Origin: Carposina sasakii
Taxonomy: Eukaryota; Arthropoda; Insecta; Lepidoptera; Carposinidae
NCBI GenBank assembly: GCA_014607495.2
Contig: CP053160.1
Location: forward strand, 9,424,001 to 9,488,000
Length of the DNA stretch: 64,000 nucleotides
Reading direction: 5' to 3'
Made by a program: the position numbers and the translations under genes. Shown here piece by piece: positions 56,237 to 64,000 of this stretch (position 1 is the first letter of the stretch; each line of letters opens with the position of its first letter). The notes below the pieces were generated by a model, which ran no database searches, was not told the DNA's origin, and saw nothing but the letters and a program-made list of their open reading frames with translations.

Positions 56237-59200
56237 TCAACCAGATGAAATGGGCAGTGGGCAAATTCTGTTAAAGGCCCTCTTTACAATTCCAGTGGAT
56301 GTTCTAATGTCAGCTACCCGAACGATGCCGTCAGGACCCGGGTGAACGGCGACGATTCTCCCTAATCTCCATTTAAGCGGAGGCAGCTGCTCCTCCTTCA
56401 GCACCACTAAAGTGTCTAACTTCAATTCGCTCTTGCCAGAACGCCACTTAACCCTATGTTGTAATTCAGAAACATACTCCGTACTCCATCTTGTCCAGAA
56501 ATGTTGGCGGAGTTGTTCTATTCGTTGGAAACGATTATTCACGGAGTGATTGGTTAAATCTGGCTGTGGTAAACTAGTGAGTGGCCGCCCAATCAAAAAG
56601 TGACCTGGTGTGAGCGGCGTGCAGTCTGCAGGATCGGAAGAAAGCGGAGTCAGCGGCCGAGAATTCAAAATGGCTTCGATTTGCGTGAGAATGGTGTTAA
56701 GTTCCTCGTAAGTTAAGTTACAGTTTCCCAACACTCGAATTAAATGAAACTTGGTCGACTTTACGCCCGCCTCCCAGAGTCCACCGAAGTGTGGAGTATA
56801 TGCCGGTACAAAATGAAAGGCTATACCATCATTTGCTAAACTTTCACCTAAAGAATTGCAATTCGATTTTAAAAATTTTGAAATGTCGTTGTATGCACCA
56901 ACGAACGACGTGCCGTTATCCGAATATATATTTAAGGGTTTACCTCTTCGCGATATAAACCTGCGCAGAGCTAATAAAAAACAATTACTCGTCAAGTCTC
57001 CCACTAACTCTAAATGGATGGCTTTAGTCGCAAAACATACAAAAATTGCGATGTACACTTTCACCAATCTACATCCTCGACCTTGACGATTTGCAGACAT
57101 GATAGGACCGGCGTAATCAACACCGACACTCTCGAACGGGAAACTTGCTGTTAGGCGCTGTTGCGGCAGATTACCCATCAAGGGAGTGACAATCTTACCT
57201 CTCATGCGACTACATCGGACGCATTTATAATAGCAAGCCTTTGCTAAGTTTCGACCTCCTATAGGCCAAAAGGTCTCCCTAATAGTAGCGAGTAATAACT
57301 GCGGACCCGCATGTAGTAATTTTTTATGTTCATATTCGAACAACAGCTTAGTTAATATATGAGTGGACTGTAATAATATAGGATGTTTTTTATTATATGA
57401 GAAGTCAGAATTGTCAAGACGTCCTCCTACTCGCATTATCCCTTTTTCATCTAAATAAACATTATATTTAATTAAAGGACTTTTCTTAGGTAAATCCTTA
57501 TTTTGCAAGAGTAATTTATATTCTGGAAAGGACTCAAACTGACAATTTATAATGATTAAATTAAAAGCATTATTCAATTCTTCTTCACTTAAAAATTTCA
57601 ATGAATTAGGCTGCTTTCTGCAGCGATTAACAAATCCTAAAACAAAAGCGACAGAACGAATTAGTCGCATATAATTTGAAAAACGACAAAAGTTGATCAA
57701 ACTGACGTTGCTTCCCGCATCATCAATAATAGTATGTAATATGATATCAGATTTTATTTCCGGTAAGATTTGAAGATGTTTGGGTTGAAAAGGTAACTGC
57801 ATCGGTTCATCCTTCAAAAAATCGGGACCGTTCCACCATAAATCACAATTTTGCAGGAGGCTAATATCAATGCCACGTGATATTAGGTTTGCTGGATTTT
57901 TGCCAGTTGGAACGTGTAACCATTGACAATTTCCTGCCCTCTCTAGAATTTCAGCAACGCGGTTGCGTACGAAAGGCTGAAGCTTAGATGGGAGGATCTG
58001 TAACCAGCTCAGCACGATGGTGGAGTCAGTCCAGAAATAGACTGAATGTATTTTACATCGTAACGCATTGATAACCTTCTCATAAAGGCGAGTTCCAACG
58101 AGGGCGCCACACAACTCCAGCCTCGGAATCGTGGTGGGCTTAATTGGTGCCACTCGACTTTTAGCCGTTAACAAGCGAACCATGACCTCACCATTACCGT
58201 TGATGCTACGAACATACACACAAGCACAGTACGCACGCTCTGATGCATCCGAAAAAATGTGTAATTGTGACACAGTATTTGAGACAATGAAAACCATGCG
58301 AGGTAGTTGAATATTATTTACAAGTGGCAACGACTTTAAAATATCACTCCAACATTTTGAAATTTCTGAAGGTAAAGGTTCATCCCAAGACAACTTTAGC
58401 AACCATAATTTCTGCAGCAACATTTTCATGGTGATCACAGCAGGAGCCAATAAACCTAAGGGGTCAAAAATTTGTGCAATAACAGAAAGTAAATCGCGCT
58501 TAGTGTTGCCATTTGGTGAAATAGAACCTATCTGGAAACAGAGTTTATCGGAATGTGCATGCCAACCAAGACCTAATAGCTTAGTGGGTTCTTGAGATCC
58601 GATATTTAAATCAAGTGATGCGTGAAGACAGTCAGAAACCAACCGAGGATCATTTGATTTCCATTTTCGTAATGGCATGCAAGCTGATTCAAGTGCGTTT
58701 ATTACTCCTATTTTAATACTCATTACATCATCCAAATCATCACCACCAGTAAGTAAATCATCTACATAAAAATCATGCTGAATGACCTCGGAAATTTTAG
58801 AATTACTGCAATCTAGACCGATCTGCTTTATACACCGTGTGGCAAGAAAGGGAGCACTAGCTGTGCCGTAAGTAACGGTGTTCAGCTGAAAGGTTTTGAC
58901 AGTTTCGGACAAATTATTGCGCCAGAGGATTTGCTGCAAATGCCTATCAGATGGATGAACTACAACCTGTCGATACATTTTCTCGACATCGGCAGATAAG
59001 ATGTACTTGTGTTGCCTAAATCTGAGTATTATAGATAAAAGATCATCCTGAATTGTTGGACCAATCATCTGAATATCATTGAGAGAAACTCCCGACGACG
59101 TAGGACAACTCGCATTATACACTACCCTCAACTTTGTGGTGGCACTACCCTCCCGCATAACTCCATGGTGAGGTATAAAATACGCGTTGCGAGTAGGTTC

Positions 59201-59425
59201 AAGTTGTTGACATTCAGACATATGACCCAACATCTGATATTCAAGCAGGAAGTCATAGTACATTTTAGATAATTCAGGCTTACTTTTTAATCTACGCTCT
59301 AAAGAAAACAAACATTGAGTAGCTCGTTGTACCGAATTTCCTAAAACATCAGGATTTTGCTTAAGCGGTATACGAACACAAAAACGTCCATCACTTAAAC
59401 GACATGTATTTTTGACAAATGCTCC
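56237..59425 (-). CDS. pol: BEL/Pao Pol: reverse transcriptase, RNase H, integrase
   Basis: The frame is open for 1063 codons but has no ATG start; it begins after a TGA at 59426-59428 and overlaps the gag end by 31 nt. Counting from the TTG codon at 59311: RT with SADVEKMYRQ (106-115) and the catalytic FYVDDLLTGG (181-190); RNase H with FSDAS (D355), RLEL (E399) and WTDST (D429); an HHCC-type zinc finger (about 661-700); integrase core with GVDYAG (D732), YSDNG (D798) and LWEAG (E847); and a C-terminal DUF5641-like part (RWSTEYVSELQHR, 941-953). All key residues are present. A small palindrome (GTTGAAAAC/GTTTTCAAC) sits across the stop codon, 27 bp from the LTR. Confidence 0.93.
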   Translation of the reverse strand, partial: GAFVKNTCRLSDGRFCVRIPLKQNPDVLGNSVQRATQCLFSLERRLKSKPELSKMYYDFLLEYQMLGHMSECQQLEPTRNAYFIPHHGVMREGSATTKLRVVYNASCPTSSGVSLNDIQMIGPTIQDDLLSIILRFRQHKYILSADVEKMYRQVVVHPSDRHLQQILWRNNLSETVKTFQLNTVTYGTASAPFLATRCIKQIGLDCSNSKISEVIQHDFYVDDLLTGGDDLDDVMSIKIGVINALESACMPLRKWKSNDPRLVSDCLHASLDLNIGSQEPTKLLGLGWHAHSDKLCFQIGSISPNGNTKRDLLSVIAQIFDPLGLLAPAVITMKMLLQKLWLLKLSWDEPLPSEISKCWSDILKSLPLVNNIQLPRMVFIVSNTVSQLHIFSDASERAYCACVYVRSINGNGEVMVRLLTAKSRVAPIKPTTIPRLELCGALVGTRLYEKVINALRCKIHSVYFWTDSTIVLSWLQILPSKLQPFVRNRVAEILERAGNCQWLHVPTGKNPANLISRGIDISLLQNCDLWWNGPDFLKDEPMQLPFQPKHLQILPEIKSDIILHTIIDDAGSNVSLINFCRFSNYMRLIRSVAFVLGFVNRCRKQPNSLKFLSEEELNNAFNLIIINCQFESFPEYKLLLQNKDLPKKSPLIKYNVYLDEKGIMRVGGRLDNSDFSYNKKHPILLQSTHILTKLLFEYEHKKLLHAGPQLLLATIRETFWPIGGRNLAKACYYKCVRCSRMRGKIVTPLMGNLPQQRLTASFPFESVGVDYAGPIMSANRQGRGCRLVKVYIAIFVCFATKAIHLELVGDLTSNCFLLALRRFISRRGKPLNIYSDNGTSFVGAYNDISKFLKSNCNSLGESLANDGIAFHFVPAYTPHFGGLWEAGVKSTKFHLIRVLGNCNLTYEELNTILTQIEAILNSRPLTPLSSDPADCTPLTPGHFLIGRPLTSLPQPDLTNHSVNNRFQRIEQLRQHFWTRWSTEYVSELQHRVKWRSGKSELKLDTLVVLKEEQLPPLKWRLGRIVAVHPGPDGIVRVADIRTSTGIVKRAFNRICPLPISSG

Positions 59426-61461
59426 TCACATAACTTTTCCTCAGGTGAAAACTGAAAGGACTGTGAGTTGACCTCTTCTAATTGCCAAAATCGAGTTAAA
59501 TCTAAATTGTTATCTGCAGACTCGATATGCTTGTCAGATACATTAGTCAAATTACATCTAATGTCGCTTGTGAGCAATGCTACATGACGTTGAGAAGTTA
59601 CCGGGCCAGATATGACCCACCCTAACATTGTTTCAAAGAGCACAGGCTGTTTATCGCCTAATTTTATTCTTCGCGATCCTAACAAATCCCAGAAGATATC
59701 TGCTCCTATCAACATGTCAATATGTGCAGGCTTATAAAATGTGGGATCCGCTAAACAAATATTTGAGGGTATATTTAGATTTTTGATATCAATTTGACGA
59801 TTCGGCAAACAAGTGGTGATTGAAGGTAAAATGAAACAATTAAATTTAATAGAAAAACTCTCATCTAACGATTTCACGTTTATACGACACATTTTACATA
59901 TATGTGAGGTAACGTTATTAATGCCAAGAATTGATTTATCTGTTTGGCAGGTTTTTAAATTTAATTGTTGAGAAAGTTTTTCCGTTATCAGACACGATGT
60001 GCTACCGCTATCAAGTACGGCGCGGGCAATATGTGCGCGACCAGTATCATCAAATAATTTAATTAAAGCGGTGGACAGTAATACATCATCATGCTGTATA
60101 ATATCACTCGAAGTGACGTTTGCGGACAATGCTAAATTATGGTTCGAAGTGTTCGACATAGTGGACAATGGAGCTGACGATGAATTCGAAGGATCAGCAG
60201 GTAAATTTACATTTTCATTACGTAATTTGTTATTAGATTTAAACTCATTCGAATGGATAAGTGTATGGTGTCGATGTTTACATATTTTACAACCTTGTTT
60301 TTTGCAGCGATTTGCAAAATGACCTGCATTAAAACAATTATAGCAAATCTTATAGTTAGGCAGTGCCTTCAGTCGCGCTTCATTACTTAAAGCAAGAAAA
60401 TGAGGACAATTTGATAAGCTGTGGTCATGCTTGCAATTAGGACAACTTTTTTGCAATGAATATATATTGGAATTATTTTGTACAGATACCATTGATTTTA
60501 ATTTAGAATGCGACTTGTTATTTGACATTAAGTTATTATTACGTGACAATTCCAATGTTTCGATCAAGTCGGCTCGACTGCGAATAAAACTAATAAAAGT
60601 CGATAATGCTATTGTCTCCTTTTTGTCAACACGACCCTTAAATTCTTCCCATTCTCGATAACTTTTTTGGTCCATCTTTTGAGTGACAATATGAATTAAC
60701 AGCGTGTAACAGTACTGGACTGGCTCACCTAATGACTCTAATGCTCGCAAATTTTTGAAGAGGTGGTCAATTAAACGCTTGAAAACAACAGAAGACTCCT
60801 TTGTAATATTTTCAATATTAAATATAGCCGAAACATGATTTTGTATTAATAAATGCTTATTATTAAATCGCTCACATAGTAATTTCCATGCCACAGAGTA
60901 ATTTTGGGCAGAAAACTCAACTGATTGAATAACAATAGCAGCAGATCCCTCTAAAGAAGCTCGAAGATAATGAAATTTATTTATCTCGTCTATATCATCA
61001 TTCGAGTGAATGAGACTAGTGAAAGTGTCGCGAAATTCGAGCCAGTTATCATAATTTCCGTTAAATTTAGGGAGTTGAATAGTGGGCAACTTGACAAACT
61101 GGTGACGATTACTATCACGAATACTCTTATCACTAGTTTCGGACATCGGGTTACTCGTGTTAAATGCACCTAAAATATTTTGAGCGTTTGCTAGCGCTTG
61201 ATAATATTGAGACTCAAATTCAGATCGTAAGACATACTGAGCCTCAACATCATCGACTGTACATTCCAAATGCAATTGTAACTCGTCATACTTTTCGTAC
61301 AAAGATTCTATCTTACCCATACGCAATTGCAATTCCTTCGCGTCAGTACTAGACAAATGCTTCTTACTTATTTCTGTACAATAATTGATAAAGCTTGTTA
61401 ATTGACCTTTATAGCTCCCTCTCTTTTTTACTAGTTCCTTGATAATGTCATCTCCGGCCAT
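59395..61461 (-). CDS. gag: BEL/Pao Gag and aspartic protease
   Basis: 688 residues from the ATG at 61461 (MAGDDIIKELVKK); the upstream in-frame codon run begins only with TTG. A DUF1759-like Gag core has KLPTIQLPKFNGNYDNWLEF (about residues 124-143). Zinc-knuckle-type clusters follow: CPNCKHDHSLSNC and CYNCFNAGHFANRC (about 373-386), then CKICKHRHH. The protease has the active-site AVLDSGSTSCL (D at about 484). The frame ends TAA at 59395-59397, shortly after the point where a BEL/Pao polyprotein would continue into Pol. Confidence 0.93.
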   Translation of the reverse strand: MAGDDIIKELVKKRGSYKGQLTSFINYCTEISKKHLSSTDAKELQLRMGKIESLYEKYDELQLHLECTVDDVEAQYVLRSEFESQYYQALANAQNILGAFNTSNPMSETSDKSIRDSNRHQFVKLPTIQLPKFNGNYDNWLEFRDTFTSLIHSNDDIDEINKFHYLRASLEGSAAIVIQSVEFSAQNYSVAWKLLCERFNNKHLLIQNHVSAIFNIENITKESSVVFKRLIDHLFKNLRALESLGEPVQYCYTLLIHIVTQKMDQKSYREWEEFKGRVDKKETIALSTFISFIRSRADLIETLELSRNNNLMSNNKSHSKLKSMVSVQNNSNIYSLQKSCPNCKHDHSLSNCPHFLALSNEARLKALPNYKICYNCFNAGHFANRCKKQGCKICKHRHHTLIHSNEFKSNNKLRNENVNLPADPSNSSSAPLSTMSNTSNHNLALSANVTSSDIIQHDDVLLSTALIKLFDDTGRAHIARAVLDSGSTSCLITEKLSQQLNLKTCQTDKSILGINNVTSHICKMCRINVKSLDESFSIKFNCFILPSITTCLPNRQIDIKNLNIPSNICLADPTFYKPAHIDMLIGADIFWDLLGSRRIKLGDKQPVLFETMLGWVISGPVTSQRHVALLTSDIRCNLTNVSDKHIESADNNLDLTRFWQLEEVNSQSFQFSPEEKLCEEHLSKIHVV

Positions 61462-61479
61462 TCTGGGAGTCGAGCGCAA

Positions 61480-62484
61480 TGAACCTGGAATTTATACAAT
61501 GAAAAATGTAAACAATAGGTATAAGCACTAATGGAGCGTACTCAGAAACCTACTTATTGATTAACAACCTGTAAGTAGTTACTTTGCAATGAAGTGCAAC
61601 AATTTATCAATAAGTAGTACTACCTAATAACTGCTACTTTATCTTAAACTATTTAATGTGTCTGCCTTTTAATGTGAATTAAATGTAAATAGACACTAGC
61701 ACTTGAAATAATTATTGTTAACTACTCTAAATTGATATTATATACCTACTTACATGTCACAAATAATGTAAATAACTATTCAAACAATCACTGAAATTAT
61801 AAATTAAGCTGTATATAGTAGTAGGTAATAGTGATAACTGTATGTACCGATTTTAAAGTACTATAGCAACTTAATTACTGTGTTATTTTAAGAATAGTTA
61901 AGCTATACACTTATGTTCAATGTAATAAAGAATTACTAAAAATGTATTCATAAAATCAATAATAAAGATAAATGATGTAGCATGAATGCTAACTATACTG
62001 TTATTAAGTACAATTTTAACTTGATTATTGTAAAATAATGGTGAAATACAAGTCTTGTATGAACAATACAAAGTGATTTAGCTGTTTAATAACGAATTAC
62101 TAAAGTATTTTCACAAAATCAATAATTAAGATAAATAATGTAGCAAGGATGCTAACTATACTGTTATAAAGTACAATTTTAACTTAATTACTGGAAAATA
62201 ATGGTGAAATACAATGAACAGTTCGTAGGTGATTTAGGTACCTAGGCGAAATAAATGTACTAACCTGATATATAACCGTTGATTAACACTTATTATTACC
62301 TGATCGAGTGCTGGGTTATTTTTAAATACCAAATAATGACTTAACACCATGTATTAACTCCATTCACAATAGCACAGGTTAACCTTATGCACAATCCTCC
62401 GTTAAATTGCCAATCTTCTTGAATTTTATCTCGAAATAACACAGATCTTCGTTATTAAGAAATCCGGCTTCGATCCAGGACCAT
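61480..62484 (-). other. BEL/Pao 5' leader with 164-bp-period repeat
   Basis: A 1-kb, AT-rich non-coding leader lies between the primer-binding site and gag. It contains two ~120-bp copies at 61931-62050 and 62095-62213, both starting AATTACTAAA and sharing GCTAACTATACTGTTAT and AAAATAATGGTGAAATACA, about 85-90% alike by eye. It probably holds the packaging signal (inference). Confidence 0.75.
62460..62484 (-). other. BEL/Pao primer-binding site
   Basis: On the minus strand, directly after the LTR end AAAACA, comes TGGTCCTGGATCGAAGCC. TGG complements a tRNA CCA end, and the rest looks like a tRNA 3' part. It resembles a tRNA-Tyr 3' end with a few inserted bases, but the primer tRNA is not certain. 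Confidence 0.65.
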
Positions 62485-62661
62485 GTTTTAGGCGTTTCAG
62501 GAGTGGATGGATTTGAAAAAATACGATGTTAATTTTAGACAATGTGTATTGCTGATCGGTACACAGGCAAGTGAAGTAAAAAATATAAATCCCTTCTTAG
62601 ATACTATTTTTGCATCACGAGAAACCAGTATGCTGTACTCATTTTGCAAGGCGTTTCAACA
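62485..62661 (-). repeat. BEL/Pao 5' LTR
   Basis: 177 bp; begins TGTTGAAACGCC and ends CGCCTAAAACA on the minus strand. About 98% identical to the 3' LTR. An open 65-codon frame on the plus strand only reflects the LTR sequence. Confidence 0.93.
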
Positions 62662-62666
62662 CTGCC

Positions 62667-63263
62667 GCCGTTTAGCAGTGGTGATTGATTCGTGCTGTAT
62701 TTGAAATTATTAACGAAGAGTCGTAACTACTATGTGTGTGGTTGTGGTCTGTAAGATAAACCTATGTATTCTGTCTAAAATTCTTGGTCTCTCTTGAGTC
62801 TGTAAGACAAATCCATATAGTCGGTTTAAAATTCTAGAAAAATTCCAGACACCACTTACGTGAACATACAGAATTACAGTTTCAGCTAGTCTAAATTTTT
62901 TGGAACTTTATTTTTTAGACGAGCTATGTATAGCAAACGAAAAGCTACATGTTATTTTTGCTATAAAGGGACATAAAGTTGTCTACAGAGAAAACATGCA
63001 ATATTTAAATAAACTCTAATATTGTAACACGATATTCCTAAGAAATATACAACCTTGGAAAAAAGCTTAACACAATATTTTAAACACGTCCCAGACTCCT
63101 AAATAACTATGATATAAGCTGAAAAAATATACATAAAATATCGCAAAAAGTGGGCTTTGATGTATACGAAACCTCACGTTTCTGAATAAGAGTTATTATT
63201 CTATCGTATTATGGGAACGTGATAAGAAACTTATATAAGGGTGGATTATAACCAGGTAAAAAG
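62667..63263. other. Flanking DNA, nothing recognised
   Basis: AT-rich DNA right of the retrotransposon. Before the insertion it was continuous with the sequence left of 56027. No gene or repeat identified. Confidence 0.45.
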
Positions 63264-63920
63264 TTCAGGCGGGCGATTTCACTAAAATTTTAAGAGGAAA
63301 CGCAACCACTAAAAAAACGTTAATGAAACGCGAGCAATATTTAGTTATCCTTTGAGCAATATTTTAACACGCAGCGGTCGCGCACGAGTATGACAAAAAA
63401 TGAACAAATATCCGTACATGATCTTCATGCCTATATCCCATTATTTGGGGGTCGGCGCAACATGGTTTCTTTCGAAACTCATATTACCAAAGTTTTGGTA
63501 TTTGTTTTTACAGCCGGCTGCCTGCCTTACACCAACCCATCTCAGGTATAGCTAAGTGACAATTTTTAGGAAAAAAAAAACTCACGCCTCCCGACTGAAA
63601 GGCGCACGTCTTAACCATTTGACTATCACCGCTTTGTCTCATATTGTACGCATTTTCAAAAAATTGTCACAAAGCTATACCCGAGGAGGGTTGGCGTCAG
63701 GCAGGCAGCCGACCGTAAAAGAGATGTAAAATTTTTGGCAATATGAGTTTTGAAAGAAACCATATTGCGTCGACCCCGTAAACAATGGGAGAAGGGCACA
63801 GGAAGATGATGATCTGTCTTATGCTGAAATGTGTCTAATTACGTAAAGTTATTATTATTTGTTCTGTATCGGCTTTGTTCTAGCTCAAAACTTTGAGAGA
63901 ATTGGGGACCAGCCCCTCTA
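63264..63920 (+). mobile_element. Short TIR element, family Y copy 3, interrupted
   Basis: Left part TCAGGCGGGCGATTTCACTA to ATGAACAAATATCC and right part CTGTCTTATGCTGAAATGTG to AGAGAATTGGGGACCAGCCC are collinear with 35939-36214. They are separated by the 400-bp SINE insertion at 63413-63815. Confidence 0.65.
63413..63815. repeat. Two SINE copies in inverted orientation
   Basis: First a reverse-strand copy: body (GGTTTCTTTCGAAACTCATA, CTCAGGTATAGCTAAGTGAC) and head (CTCACGCCTCCCGACTGAAA). Then comes a forward body (GGGTTGGCGTCAGGCAGGCA, GAAAGAAACCATATTGCGTC) ending GATGATGA. The family is that of 3831-4090. The bodies can pair as a hairpin with ~150-bp arms. Confidence 0.7.
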
Positions 63921-64000
63921 GCATGACCGCATCGTGGAATTCGTATCGTACAATATCGTATCGTCTCTATACAAAATTCAACATGGCGGCTATATTTATT

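Larger units (their letters stand above)
56032..62661 (-). mobile_element. BEL/Pao LTR retrotransposon, near-complete (6630 bp)
   Basis: The element lies on the minus strand, 5' LTR at 62485-62661 and 3' LTR at 56032-56209, with the 5-bp duplication CTGCC at 56027-56031 and 62662-62666. A primer-binding site starting TGG touches the 5' LTR. Gag-protease and pol frames fill the interior; no envelope gene is present. Protease before RT, RNase H and integrase, DUF1759- and DUF1758-type Gag segments and a YVDD polymerase box place it in BEL/Pao. The LTRs differ by three substitutions and one A-run indel, so the insertion is young. The gag and pol frames are offset by one base, which may have silenced it. 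Confidence 0.95.

Noticed and set aside
62507..62704. 65-codon plus-strand frame near the end of the BEL/Pao element
   Set aside because: It lies almost wholly in the LTR, antisense to the element, and its 3'-LTR counterpart is altered.

Overview
The window looks like moth or butterfly (Lepidoptera) genomic DNA. It is AT-rich, its genes are split by introns, and it is full of repeat types seen in that order: Helitron-like ends of the form TC...CTAG, tRNA-derived SINEs, LINE tails ending in (ATG)n, and palindromic MITEs. No species can be named from the sequence alone.

The only host gene I can support is CAMTA, the calmodulin-binding transcription activator, on the + strand. Nineteen coding exons run from 3520 to the TAA at 29059-29061. 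They join with consistent phases into 3576 nt (1191 codons plus stop). The first visible exon is inside the CG-1 DNA-binding domain, so the start of the gene lies left of the window. In order the protein carries the CG-1 C-terminal half, an acidic linker, the TIG fold, ankyrin repeats, a Ser-rich linker and three or four IQ motifs. Its introns carry several mobile elements: a SINE with a 14-bp target duplication, LINE fragments, two kinds of palindromic MITE, and a convergent pair of tRNA-derived repeats that forms a long hairpin.

From 29 to 56 kb there is CAMTA 3' flank (possibly a long 3' UTR) and then a graveyard of mobile DNA with no recognised host gene. It holds a GC-rich 187-bp hairpin, more palindromic MITEs, Helitron-like elements (one with an internal 127-bp tandem array), a truncated LINE, a dead mariner transposase, and an RTE-like LINE nested in a tRNA-derived repeat.

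From 56,032 to 62,661 lies an almost complete BEL/Pao LTR retrotransposon on the - strand. It has 177/178-bp LTRs about 98% identical, a 5-bp target duplication, a primer-binding site beginning TGG directly beside the LTR, a gag-protease ORF, and a pol ORF with reverse transcriptase, RNase H and integrase. The two ORFs are offset by one base. The last 1.3 kb holds another TIR element invaded by an inverted pair of SINEs.

No rRNA, functional tRNA, CRISPR array or prokaryote-type operon was seen. All calls come from reading the sequence; no database search was run.
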